NCBI GenBank assembly: GCA_032358165.1
Contig: JAALGY010000044.1
Span: 682,001-746,000, forward strand
Direction: 5' to 3'
Length of the DNA stretch: 64,000 nucleotides
From: Diplosphaera chodatii
Lineage: Eukaryota > Chlorophyta > Trebouxiophyceae > Prasiolales > Stichococcaceae
Shown in pieces: positions 43,542-55,815 of the stretch. Below the pieces are notes generated by a model. The model was not told where the DNA came from. It did not search any database and saw only the letters and a list, made by a program, of their open reading frames with translations. Numbering within the stretch: position 1 is the stretch's first letter; each line of letters begins with the position of its first letter. The translations under genes and the position numbers were made by a program.

Positions 43542-46500
43542 TCAGCTGAGCAGGCAGGCCCGCCGGATCGTGGGCTCCAAGCCATACACGGTGTGGCCGC
43601 GCGTCAGCTCCTCGTGGCGAAACAACAGCTGGATGTATGTCTGCGGGCGCGCCTCTGCAGCATCCTGGCCCTCGGCGTCGCCGTCGCTGTCCCCGCCATT
43701 GCTGTCCCCGCTGTTGCTGCCGCTGCCGCTGCCGTCGCTGTCCTTGTAGCGCGCCGCCCGCGCCTCCCAGCCAAAGCTGTACGACACTCCGATGGACAGC
43801 AGGAACCGCTGCAGACGCTGCAGGCCGTCCCGCGCGTACTGCTCCAGGGGGGTGTCCGGGCGGTCCTTGCAGCTGCGCGGCACCGGCGCGCCGAGCGGCA
43901 TCTGGTCCGGCGCCCCGCCCACCGCCTCCAGCACCTTGCAATCAAAGGCAGAACGAACGAGTCAGAGTTGCGCCATGTTGCTGGCGCTGTTGTGTTGCTG
44001 CCGCTGCTGCTGTGTTGCTGCCGCTGCTGCTGGCTGGATGCACACCTGGGCGAACGAGTGGAAGGCCCGCAGCTCGCGGGCGCCATCGGCCGCAGCAGCG
44101 CCCATGTGCAGCGCCAGGAATGTCCTGTGCCCCGGCTTCACCTCGCTGCACGACACCCGCCAGTCCTCCAGCGACAGGACGGCGCCGCCTGCATTGTAAA
44201 TTTGAGGGACAAGTTGGATGCTTTGCCCGGTGCCTGAAGGCTTGGCAGGAGGCTTGGCAGAAGGCTTGGCAGCATCTGACACACAGATGACGGCAAGGAG
44301 CGACCAGGCACTCACGCAACGCGCAGAAGTCGCGCAGCCACTGCAGCACCGTCGCCTCCTCCATGGACATTTGCACCTGCCACCGCTGCCGCCCTGCGCA
44401 CGCAGCACAAGACACCAGATGTGTGAGTGTCGCCCTGGGCACAGGTAGTGGTGCCAAGGCAAACCAACAACGCACTGTCAAGCAGGCGCAAGCCTGCAGA
44501 TATGAGCAGACACTCACTGCGCTCCTGCGCCAGCTCCTGGATGCGCCTTGTGGCCCGGCGCTGAAACACCCAGAAGCGCTCGTTGTCGCTGTAGAACAAC
44601 CGCTGGAAGAAGTCTGCAGAGACACCAAAGCTTGCTCACGCCTAATCCCTGCTCTCAGCCTTTGAGCACTGGAGCATGCATCGCAAGTATGGCAATGACG
44701 ACGGCTCACTGGAACCGCCCGCAGCACCGGCGGCGCCGGCGCCGTCCGCCCCCTCCGCGGGGATGTGCAGGTCCGCCGCCCGCGCGCTGCGCTCCGGCGG
44801 CACCAGCCGCTCGTCCAGTCGGCCGCCCGGCTCAACGCTGCACGCGACGCGCAGGTCTGCAGCTGCAAGCGGCGCTGTCGGAAGACGCTGCACCGGCACC
44901 GCCAAGCATGCCACCACAAGCGCTGCGTGGCGCAGGTGCCGCTTCCAGATCCGGTAGTGCGCCACGCCGATGGCCGGCGGGGTGTCCATGCCGGCGGCCT
45001 GAAACGCGCGCTGCAGGTTGCTGCCCACTGCGAGTGGCTGCGGCCGCCGCTGCGCCGCCCCAATGCGCACTGTATCGCTGCCAAAGCCTGCTGAGATGGC
45101 CCGCCTACCGACCAGGACGACCAGCCCGACGCTGCAGCCGCACACCTGCAGCACGCCCAGCTCCAGCGTCTTGGCGGCCGCCTCCACGCGCAGGCTGTGC
45201 TGGTTGGCGGGCTGGTCTGTGCCGGCGCAGACGGCGCAGGTATCGGTGTCAAGCACGGCCAAGGGCGGCAGCCGCGCGGCGGCGACCACCGCTGCCGCCT
45301 CTGCCTGCACAGCCAGGTCGTTCTGCACTGATGGGCTGCTGGCCCTGCCGGCGCTGCCCATCAGACCCAGCAGGCTGCAGGCCGCCTGCATGATGTACAT
45401 GCTGCAGGTGCCGTTCCGCCGCGCTGCATCGCACGCCTGCTGCATCTGCTGCAGGTGCTCAGGTAGCAGGACGTCCGGGCGGGGCAGCTGAAGCGGCGCT
45501 GCAAAGTCCCGCCACCGCCGCAGCAGCACAGCTGCCCACTCGCCGCTGGGGATGAGGCCGCTGCGGGCGGCCTCTGCGAAGCTGCACGCCAGCTCCATGA
45601 TGCCGGCGGCGACCGCGGGTTCCTGGATGCGCTGCGACAGCCGCAGGCCGTCCGCCTTGCGGGCAGCGCGGCCACAGCTGGGCCCCCCCGGCAGCCGCCA
45701 TCCAGCCTCCATCTGCTCGAGCTGCCGCGTCAGGTCGGCGGCATCCGGCGGCAGCAGCGGCGGCGGGGCGGCGGCTGGGTCGGGCTGCACAGGCTGCTCA
45801 ACCGCCCCGCCGCCGTGCGGCTCGCTGCCGCACTCCTCGGCAACCTGCAGGTGCTCCATCTCCGCCACCAGCTCGGCAGAGCCTGCGGTTGCATGCGAGC
45901 TGTTGGTACGTGAGCATGACGTCAGGCTGCCAGGTGCTTGCTGGCAACAGGTGACAGCCTTTGATGTGCCAGAGACTATCAGCCAAGGCGTGGAGGGGCG
46001 CACCCAGCTCGGTGTGGCTGATGCAGATGGTAGCGCCTGACAGGCCATCGGCGGTCGGCGGCTCTGCCCCTGCAGCACGCCGAACAAAGGTGTAAGTGCA
46101 AGCGCCGCGCAACAGCCACACCAGCATCCAACGATGGTGCACAACACGTTGACACACGGGCTGCGCACCAGCATGGGGCTGCACGTCGCTGCTCGCTGCC
46201 TCCGGCGCCGCGCGCTGCTGGCCCGCACCCGCCTGCTGTGCCGAAGGCCCAGGATCCTGCGCCCGCTGCCGCGCCTCTTGCCACTGCAATGCCGCGCGCA
46301 CGGCCGCCGCTGCCGTCCACAGGCCCCGCAGCGACATCCGCTGCGGCGGCGGCATGTCTGCTGACGGGCCGGCAGCGGGGGCATCTGGCAGCGTGTCCGT
46401 GCCGTGGACCGCGGCCTGGCTGGCAGCCAGCGCCGCCAGCGACCCGGCAGCGGGCTCCACGCGCTCCACTGCCCATGCCTGCAAGCATTGGCAATGTGAG

Positions 46501-49273
46501 CATTGCCGCCATTGTTGCGGTGCTTGCACTGCTGGTCCATGTCCAGTAGCAGCGATACAACGGCTGAGATGATGCCTCGCCAGCTGCGTGTGCAAGGCTG
46601 AGCAAACACTGAAGCGATCAAGCGTCAACACCATCACCTGATCGGTGGCCGGATCGAGCGGCGCCCAATCGCTGGTCTCGCAGCGCCCCATGTTGCTGCT
46701 GTCGCGGTCCTGCGGCCGCACGCCGTCAGGGTCCAGCCACAGCAGCAGCCGTAGGAGCAGGTCGTCCTGCAGGGTGGACAGCTCTGGCAGCGCCCCCTGG
46801 GCGAAGTGGGCCAGGCGCACGCGCAGCACAGGCGGCAAGCTCCACGACAGCAGCCGCAGGCCGTCGGCGTCCACCAGGTCCTCTGGCCACGCCTCAAGGA
46901 AGTGCTGCAGGCCTGCCGGTACGTCGCACGCCCTACGCATCGTGAAGCGCGCACTTTCAGTGCAATGGCTGCCACAGCATTCATTATCGTTGGGCAACAG
47001 CTCAGTTTCATCAGACGAAATCTCAGAGCACAGGGATGGACTTCAGGGCGCGCACCGGCAGAGCCGTGGGAGCAGCTGCAGTACATCCAGCTGCGGCTGG
47101 TACGTGCGGAGCAGCAGAAGGCTGCGCGTCCACATCGGCAGCGCCTTGGCGAGCTGTGGATCGAGGAAGGTGTCACTGCCGCCAGCAGCACTGAGCAGTA
47201 TCCGTCTGATGTCGTGCATCCTGAGGAGGCGCTGCCCGTCCTGCAATGGGTTGGCAACCCACCACTTGGCATGCGCAGTGGACGCGACACCAGCACTCAA
47301 GCAGCAGTAGGACCACGTTCACAATGCAATGCGGCACCCACCTGGGTCAGCAGCACATGCCGGCTGCAGGTGCTGCCGTCCGGCAGCTTGATCTGCCGGC
47401 TGTCTTCCACTGTCAGCGACATGCTCTCCGGCTGTCGGGCAGACATAGCTTCCGGCAAGCCCCACCAGGTGTGATGCAGCAGCACGCGTTTTTGCACCCC
47501 TTCGTTGCTGAGAACAAGCTGAGCGGCGCTGACGGCTGCCTGGGACAGCCGGCTGGCACCAGGCTGCAGCACAGGATGAAGTTGTCACACATCAAAGTGG
47601 GCTATTCTGTCTGCGCGGGACGATGTGTGAGCACTCGACGGTATCCAGCATGTCAGCAACATACACTGCATCCTCACCTGCTGGGACAGGCTGTCGCATG
47701 CTGCGCTCGCATCCAGGGCTGCTACCGCGGCGGAGTCCTGCAGCCCCAGCCAGGGGTCCGAGGCAGCGGGGGGACGCGCTCGCATTGCACGTGCCTCCGC
47801 ACGTACCTTCCGTTTCCATGTTACACTGTATGTGTTGAGCATCTTCCGGTACCGGTTGGACAGCCTGCAGGTGCACATCACGGGTGAGGCTGGCAACTCG
47901 TCATCTGGCTCAGCGGCTGCCACTACAAGGCCGATTGAAGCGCAGCACATTCTGCCTGAGAGCATCACTTCGGGGATCACATGGCCAGGAGTCGCAGCGC
48001 ATCACCTTTGCTGCTGGCCATCAAAGCCCTCAAACTCTGTCAGCGGCAAGAATGCATGCTTCCCGGGACACCATTTGCGTTGTTCAAAGTCTGCTGCAGT
48101 GCCAGCCAGTCTGACCCGCACGGCCGGCGCGGTCCGGCACGCACGGCAGACCTTCGCATGGTCGTTGGCATCAGCGCCGTCAATCGACTTGCCGCAGCCC
48201 TCTACCTGCGGGTTGGCTAGTGCTTCAGTAGGCTGCGCAAAATCTCAGAGACAAGTCATAACATCTTGCAAAACCGTGATGCGCTTTGGCCGCAAGGGAA
48301 AGACCAAATCCCACACCTTGCAAATGCCCTTGGCCGTCTCAGGGTAGAACACGCCCACTGTGGCAACGCGCGGCCTCTTCGCTGTGACCCTCCCGGCAGC
48401 TGCGCAAAGGGTACATGCTACTGGCTTTGTTGATGCACCATGCGCACGCCGCTGCACAATCTCAAACTTGCAATGCACCGTGCACAACACTCGCCCACCA
48501 GCCCGTTCCGCCTCCAGCTTTTGGCGCTTGCGCGAGCGGCAGGCCTCACGTGCGGCCTCCTGCTGCATGCGCGCATCTGCGAGTCGCACCAGGTGCGGGG
48601 CTGAGAATAGAAGTGCTCAGGGGCGCCGCTCACACTTGCAGTCAGGGGCAATCATCAGAGCACCAAACATTGAAAGGACACGGACACAGCTGACCTGCTC
48701 TCTCCGCCTCCCCGTCCTGCGAGGCCCCCGGAGCATCATAGCACGCCAGGGACCAGCGCTTGCCCTCTGCTGACGGGAACTGGTGGAAGTTCGTGTGGTA
48801 CTGCAGCAGCAGCTGGCGGATGGCGTCCTTGCGCCTTTTCCATGCGGCGCGCGCGCTCTGGAGCAGATGATCTGCGCACTCTTCCCACGTTGGATCCAAC
48901 ACCCACGGGCCCAGCAGCTCGGTCTTACGGGCCTGGGCATTGATCCCGCGAGGGGTCAGCCCGCTGGGACCGTGGCCGGCCAGCACCTGAGACGGAGAAC
49001 GACGCTGCTGTAAGATCCAGGCGCAGCACATCCCGTGAGATCATCATGATGAAGCAGAGGTGCACGTTGCACCGACCGCATGCGGCACACCGGTCGTTGC
49101 CTCACCAGCACACACAACTTCAGGAAGGGCGCCGGTTTGGTGTTGAGGGTGATTCGCAGCGTGTCGTAGCGCTCCACAGACCCACCCCGGATAGCAACGA
49201 TAAGGCGCAGTTTGTCAAGCTGGTCGTCAATGGACGCTGCTTCCTCAGCGGTGGGCTGCCACGCGAGTTGCAT
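43542..49273 (-). CDS. Large SBP-box-like protein
   Basis: Putative transcription regulator of the SBP/SPL type, exceptionally long. The first exon, 49106-49273, starts MQLAWQPTAEEAASIDDQLD; next are 48695-48986 (TWEECADHLLQSARAAWKRR) and 48317-48600, with a basic helix-like ACRSRKRQKLEAERA. The SBP-like domain is split over three exons: ..GICK, then 48006-48205 (VEGCGKSIDGADANDHAKVC, RKWCPGKHAFLPLTEFEG), then about 47662-47852 (RLSNRYRKM and KRKVRAEARAMR). The first zinc-site residues fit (CKVEGC, VCRAC), but the second site lacks the usual CQQC/H spacing. Downstream exons cover 47340-47570, about 47085-47240, 46640-46925, a long Ala/Pro/Gln-rich part (45250-46480), and three terminal exons (FFQRLFYSDNERFWVFQRRA; MEEATVLQWLRDFCAL; LSLEDWRVSCSEVKPGHRTF), ending in an acidic Ser/Gly/Asp tract and the stop at 43542. 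Continuity over the whole span is inferred, and two genes are possible. Confidence 0.55.
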
Positions 49274-49394
49274 GGTACATTCGCTGAGTGCAATCAGTTT
49301 GGTGCTCGAACTGGTGGCCGTCCATCTGACGACTGTGAACCTGTGATATGCACACGCATGCTGGCTGACCAGCCAGGGAGCCGAGAGCATGCCA

Positions 49395-49480
49395 ACCAAG
49401 GCCGGTCCTGAGCTTGTCTGGGCAAGGGGTATAAAGTAAGGGGGTCGGGGGGACGCCACTGCCAGTGATGGGCGTTCGCA
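49395..49480. promoter_or_regulatory. TATAAA-containing upstream module, copy D
   Basis: GGCAAGGGGTATAAAG at about 49421-49436 followed by a G-run, GGGGGACGCCACTGCCAG. It lies about 157 bp upstream of the SBP-like start codon. It matches the modules upstream of the RecQ-like genes, although the genes are unrelated. Confidence 0.5.
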
Positions 49481-49926
49481 TGCATCATGTGATGAGCTGA
49501 TGATCGAGAAGCCACAAGTGCAGTTGCTGTTGTCAAGTACTGCAGCACGCTGTTGAGCCCCTGAGACATGAAGGTGGCCAGGGCTTATGATTCTCGAATG
49601 TGCATGGCAACAGGCAGATCCTGTAAACCAGCCGCGCTCGCAACACGTCTGGCCCGATAGGATGCTGACATCCGTATAGTGCTCGAATGCTGCATGTGGC
49701 ATAGCCCCACACTTGCCTGTCACTGTTGCCAGCATTGATCAATACAATAATGACACAGTCACTGCGCTGCCAGGAACCCGGCGAAAGCTCAAAATGCCTG
49801 GCACAACGACTGCGGCGCTTGCCGTATTTGTGTCGCCGGGCGTAGCGAGCGCAGCCAGCCACAGCATGCTTCAAGTCTGACCCAGGTCTGACCAGGGCGG
49901 GTGCACCCCGCCTGCCATCGCAATCC

Positions 49927-50690
49927 TCAGTCATCCCCAAAGTCCAGGCTGCAGACCTCCTCGTCGCAGGTGGTGTCCATCCACTCGCCGGCGTCGCTCT
50001 GCTGCCCGTCGTCCCCGCCGCTGGCCCCGCTGCCGTTGCCGGTGCTGCCATCAGCGGCGGCCGCGCCGGCGCCGTCCCCGGCGCCGCCGGCCGCGGCGCC
50101 CAGCTGCGCGTCGGACGGCTGCGCCGGCTCCGGCTGGGTCGGCGGCCCGGCTGCGCAGTGCGCCCCGCTGCGGCTGTCGTCTGTGATGACATGGCTTTCG
50201 CTGCTGGCGCTGCCACCGCTGCTGTCGGTCGCCGTGGCAGCCGCAACAAGCAGGCCGCACGCTGCTGAGCCAGGCCCCTGGCTGCTTCGCAGGCGGCGGT
50301 CGGCCATCCTGCGCCCCGCCCGCCTTGCCTGCAAGGCGCCGACATGTATGCCAGCACAGGCAGCCGGAGGGAGGCCTGCCGTGGCACTGGCTGCCGCCGC
50401 TGGCTTTCTGGCCGCACCCGCACCCAGACGTCGACCCAGCGCAGCTGCTGCTGTGGCCGACAGGCCCCTCAATGGCAGCCCCGCGTGCACCGAGCCGTGG
50501 AGCCGGTTCGCCGCCAGATGCGGCTGCTGCGTTGTAGGCACACCGCCATGCGCCGCCGCATACGGCAAAGCTGCCGTTGTGCTGGCTGCATTCGCCGCAA
50601 TGACATGGCGACGCATGCGGATGGCTGAGGGGCTGGTGCTGCTGGTGAACGCAGCAAACCTGCGTGCAGCATCATCAGGAAGAGTGACAT
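49927..50690 (-). CDS. Unidentified protein with acidic C-terminus (3' exon)
   Basis: A terminal exon of about 250 codons begins after a GCACGCAG acceptor near 50672 (RFAAFTSSTSPSAIRMRRHV) and ends with DTTCDEEVCSLDFGDD and a stop. The middle is Ala/Arg-rich and the last 90 residues are Gly/Ser/Asp-rich, probably disordered. The minus strand is preferred over the mirror-image plus frame because of the acidic terminus and the splice acceptor. N-terminal exons, in 50.7-51.2 kb, were not found. Function unknown. Confidence 0.4.
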
Positions 50691-51267
50691 GAGCAGTGCA
50701 ACCCTGCACATGATCCGGAATTGCTGCTGTGACAGCATGCAGGACACTAGGCACGTGCAGTCTGCCACAGCAGCTTGCAAGACATGCCACAAATGCCAGT
50801 GGGCCTTGCTGCGCACCTGCCCATGGTGGCTGCACGTGGGCTACACGTTATCTCAGTGCAGACTATTGCTCCTACGCCATGCTGCATCGCTGCGGAGTGA
50901 GCTGCAGAGCCAAGATGTAGCTGTGAATTGAGATCAGATTGTGTCACAAGCGCTGCAGCGCATGCGGCGCTTCGTGCATGCAGCGCGGTGGCTTCTGCTT
51001 GTAGGCAATCATCACTTGTCAGCGACAGCCGTTGGAAGGGATGCTTCTGATGACCAACATGCAAGGTGGGTCAGGCAGCAGGAAGCATCTGCCCTCGGCG
51101 GTTCCCAGGCTTACGAATCCGACCCAGCAGGTGCAGCCTGCTGCTGCCCTTTAGCCAGCCTCCGGTGCCAATCACGAGAACCAGTAGTCGTCGGTACTGC
51201 GGTACACTGATCAGCATCCGCTCAGGCTGTGCATGTTGGTGCTGCAGCAGCGTCCGCAGCCCCCGGC

Positions 51268-54200
51268 ATGCCGCACTGGAAGGCGATCGTGACCGGCGCG
51301 ACTGGCATACAGGTAGGTCCGTCCCCTCGGCAAGATACATTCATGATATAGATCGCTTGGCAAGGTGTGGAATCGGTTGCGCGCTGTAAAGTGATGGTGC
51401 ACCATGACCTAAGCGCACCCGCCATGCATGACACGATTTGCGCCGTCTGCTCTGTGACACCAGACGTTGCAACCCACGACAGAGCTTCTGCTAGATTCAA
51501 GTGCTGAGCACTGTTGATGTGCATGTTGACCTGCGCAGCCAGAACCTGCATGATCAGCGCGCAGCTGGTACATTGCATGCCGCTGGTGCAGCATCGATCG
51601 TCAACATGTGGACTGAGAGGGATGCCGTGCAAAGATAATGATGCGAAGCATCATAGCCGGTGAGTGGCCGGGGTACAGAGTGCTGTCCTGGCTGTACCAC
51701 AGGGTGGCCCGCTCCTGAAGCTGCTGCAGGACGACACGCGCTTCGCCCAGGTGTGGGCCATCACCCGCCGGAAGCCAGAGGTCGAGGTGCGACTCATAGC
51801 GGGGTGCTTCAAGGCGTTGGAGCTTCGATGGCTGGTGCCCACGTGTGGTGCGCCCATTGCATGCGGGCCGTACGTACCACAGTCGGGACGCGAGTTTGGC
51901 GCTACATATGGGTGGGAACCCCCTCGTGCTGCCCAAACAGGGCGACAAGATACGCAACGTGAGCCTCGACCTCACGGACAAAGCGGCTGTAGTCAGGAGC
52001 CTGAAGGATGAAGGCATCACCGGCGTCACCCACGTCTTCCACACCGCCTTTTCAGGTGTGTATCATCAGATGTGAACCCAAGTGCACATGTGTTGTGCAT
52101 TTGTGCAGCACACACCTCCTTTCGTTGGCCCCTTCGATCTGCTGCATGGACGGCCTGCCGAATCTGTATCCTCCTAAATATGGTTACTGGCAGCCGTCAG
52201 CATGGACAGCCGACCCACTGTACATGCAGGCGACACGAGCAACATGAGCCTGACGGTGGCGGACATGCTGCGCAACATCGTGGAGGCCCTGGAGGAGGCA
52301 AATGAGCCGCTGCAGCATGTGTACACCAGCCTGGGAGGCAAGGACTTGAAGCCCTCTGCACAATGGTGGCTTGCTGACTGCGCCCTGCGCATCTGCTCAT
52401 CCGTTCTACACATACATGGTGAAGGTGATGGTGATGAGGACATCACTGCTAGCACTATGATAAACAAACAGCACAATCTCATCTGCAGGCAAGTACTACG
52501 GCCTGCACTTGGGCGCCGCCAAGACCCCGTTTGATGAGCGAGACGGAGTGAGCACTTGCCAGCAGCATGCCTGCTGTGACGTTGTTGTTGGTGCCTGTAC
52601 TGTTCCCGGCGGCGCAGACTCGCACGTTGTCCACAAATGCTGCTTGAGCTGTGTGCTCCTCACCCTGCAGCGCCACATTGGAGACAACTTCTAGTGCGTC
52701 CTCTCAGCTTTGTTGCCAGGCCCATGTCCTCATGGCTGCCTGAATCACGACTCCGGGCCACTGTTCGGCTGGGCGCCCATTGAACTGCGCTTTGGTCCAC
52801 CTTTCAGCCAGGGTGTGCACCCGCAGCTATGCCCTGGAGGATTACCTGAGGGAGCGACGCGCCTCTGGCGCCAAGTGGAAGTGGAGTACGCTTCGACCCG
52901 GTATCATCACAGGCGTCAGTCTTGGTGGGTGTCGCCTGACAGCAGCCTCGAGCATGACTCCATGCTGTCAGTCTGGGCTTTCATCCTGTTCAAGCGGGAC
53001 ACAACAAGACTGCCACCTGCAAGACTCAGGGTGGCATTTTGAGATCCAACCACCTATCAACTGATGCGCATGTTCCAATCGTGGCTGTTGCGCACCACCG
53101 CTCGCCTGTGTGGAACGGAAATGCCCACAGTACGAAGCTCAGCTCTTTGGGTGCTGTGCATGCGTGCTAACCGGGTGCAAACTGCTGCATGCAGGTTCAA
53201 CCATGAACCTGCTCGTCAACATTGGAATCTACGGCACGCTGTGCAAGGAGCTGGGCCTAGAGTTCCGGTAAGTTTCAGTTGCGCTGGCCTGGTTTCACAT
53301 GAATGCACATCAAGCAACTTGCCACTGCGTCTGGCTGAAGACGCAGGGCTTCGCCCTGGCAGCAGATCATTCGTTGCACGTGGCGTGAAGTGCATTGGCC
53401 TGAAAAGATTTGGTCGTCACAACAGCCTATGTCAGCATCGCCGCAGGTATCCTGGGAGCGAGACCGGGTACCACCAGCTGCTGGACTCGGTGGAACACAC
53501 CCTGCTCATGGAGGCCGCCATATACACCTCCACCACACCCGAGGTGCGGGCTGCTGCCTGCACTGCTACAACAGCTAGACATGCACCATCAAATATGCAG
53601 GCAACATTTGCGATGCATGACCTGCATCCTCTGGGCGCAATTTTCTGACTGGGCAGCACCAGCACTTGCACCTACCCTTGGCTTCTGGCGTTTAGGCGGT
53701 CAACAACAGCTACAATGTCTCAAACGGTGATGTGTTCCGATGGAGGGATGTGTGGCCCCAGCTTGGGGACTGGTTCGGCATCAAGACCGGGCCGCCGCTC
53801 AAGGCATGCAACAGGCTCCTGCATGAATGTCAACGTCGCATCCATGGCGCTGGCCTGCCCGGGCTTGTGTCATGTGCATCTAGCACCTTCCGTTCACGCC
53901 TCAGACACTGCTGGCTGGTGCCGGTGAACACATGCTGCAGGTGCCACTGGGCGTGCTCATGACGACCGAGTCCATGAAGAAAGCGTGGGCAGCCACCCAG
54001 GTCCGAGCAGCGGGTGACACCTGGTCAAGGCCGCCCTCTGTCTGGCGGTCAAGTATTGATGCTCGGCACACCATCTCGGTGACACGAGAATCCAGACCCT
54101 GGCCTGCTCCAGCAGGAGAAGCACAAGCTGCGCAGGGTCGGCATAGAGGAGGCGGCCGACTGGGCGTTTGCTGACGCGTGCTTTGGCGGCGAGGCCTCAA

Positions 54201-54538
54201 ACTTCAACAACGTCACCAAGCTGCGCCAGGTGCCTCGCGCCGTGATACACCGGTGACTCGCAAGCAACTGGATAGAAATGCGCTTGTCGTGCAGCGGTTC
54301 CCTCGCTCGGGAACTGCATGAGGCATGGACTAAACATCCTGCACCCTCCCGAACCACAGCCGACCCTGTGCCAATGCGTACGCTCCCCTCGCAGGCCGGC
54401 TTTGGCGGCATGGTGCTGGACAGCGCCACCACGTGGCTGCAGCAGCTCGACGTATTGGCGGACGAGCACCACATCATCCCCCGCTACACGCCCAAGCGGG
54501 AGTACCTGTCGCTGCCGGAGGCGCAGCGCCAGAAGTAG
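51268..54538 (+). CDS. PRISE-type reductase, tandem copy 1
   Basis: Atypical short-chain dehydrogenase of the progesterone 5-beta-reductase/iridoid synthase-like family: NADPH-dependent reduction of enones, cytosolic. Thirteen exons give 376 residues: 51268-51312, 51703-51786, 51941-52055, 52230-52337, 52489-52547, 52671-52693, 52827-52924, 53195-53267, 53447-53543, 53696-53803, 53941-54000, 54113-54229, 54395-54538. Rossmann motif VTGATGIQGG at residues 8-17; GVTHVFHTAFS in the middle; NMSLTVADMLRNIVEALEE; the lysine in LGGKYYG; the family tyrosine in RHIGDNFYYALEDYL; TLRPGIITG; NNSYNVSNGDVFRWRDVWPQ. Natural substrate unknown, because PRISE enzymes outside plants act on varied enones. Introns 4 and 10 have GC donors. 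The neighbour is a tandem duplicate. Confidence 0.85.
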
Positions 54539-55815
54539 GAGTTGGGACAATGGCTATGTACTCATGCACGGCTGGTGCAGAACACGGCAGTGGTTCCCGA
54601 TTGTGAACACCAGCAGCTCGCTGCTACCACCGTATTCAGGCACACAGACATTGGTTTCTCAGCAACTGTACCTCAGCTCCTCTTCGATCAGGGACCTCGG
54701 ATCGTACGCGCAGTGCACTGCTGAACTGCATACATGTCGCCTACGTACGTCTGTGTCTTGATATTGCTGGCACTGCCAATCTGTATCTACGATGCTGCGA
54801 CTGCTCAGCACATTCCTCCGTTTACCAGGCCTGTGCAGTGTTGTCTTCATCTATCATCATGTTATGGTTGCTGCTGACTGCCGCCTCAAAATCCTGCCTA
54901 TGTCACGATCATTCCAGTGTACTGCTGCAGCCATACTGCCACCAAGCTGCAAGTGCAGTGGCGTCAGTGGCAAACCTTTGTGCTGCCGTGCAGTGGTTTT
55001 GCTGAGCATGGCTGGCAAGGTTTAGCAACAGCGGGACCCTCCTAAGATAGGCAGGAAGGCTGTCCGAAAAGCTCGCCATTCCGCCGCGCCAGGTGTTACG
55101 CTGATCCTGCAAAGCTGCTATCTGCTGCGACCTCTTCGAGGCCCCCTGCTGACAGGAGTTTGAACCTTGGCGGTTGCGGCGCCGGCTACTCTGCTTCTAT
55201 GGTGCCCCTGTCTTCAACCGCCGTACATGGCTTATACGCACAAGGTACCATACGACTATATAGTTTGCCCTTGCCCTGTCCGAAGTGTTTGATCCACTGC
55301 TGCACCTAGCATGCACCCTGCACCACATGCATGCGCTCTGCGAAAGATAGAGGCACGCCGCAACGCTCGCACAGTCACCAGTTTGTCATGCACCCGCACA
55401 ACTGTGCTGCGCCTGAACGCTTAAAGCTGTCAAAGGTCGCGTGCTGCATGATGGCAGACTGGACCGCAGGCTGATGTGATCTGAGCGGTACTGGATGATC
55501 ACGATGCGACCAGCGTCTGCATGTCGTTGTCATCATGCACGGCAGCGTTTGCTGCGTCAAAGACATCCAACATACGACTGTGTCCGACCCTAGGGCGACG
55601 CTTCAGCTGGTCTGGACGCAGCAACAGGAAGGAGCTGCTTGGCAGATCCCAGGATTACGCACATCTCCCAGCTTTCTCAGCAGGTGCAGCCTGGAAAATG
55701 CTTCACATTACTGCTGATCACCGTTGCAGGCTGGCACGCAACCGACTGCACCATCGTGTCAGACCCCTCTCTCCCAGTGTGTGCTTCCTTTGTGCGGTCG
55801 GCAGCAGTTGCAGAC
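54539..55815. other. Spacer between the PRISE copies
   Basis: About 1.3 kb holding the 3' UTR of copy 1 and the promoter of copy 2. No gene or RNA was recognised; short plus-strand frames near 55521-55720 have no splice or family support. Confidence 0.5.

Noticed and set aside
44642..46621. Single 659-codon minus-strand frame taken as one uninterrupted gene
   Set aside because: Part of it is real coding sequence of the SBP-like gene, but neighbouring exon evidence and donor/acceptor sites show the long frame runs through introns.
49901..50692. 263-codon plus-strand open frame
   Set aside because: Mirror image of the minus-strand terminal exon. The minus frame has a splice acceptor and an acidic end; the plus frame is Pro/Ala-rich with no supporting site.
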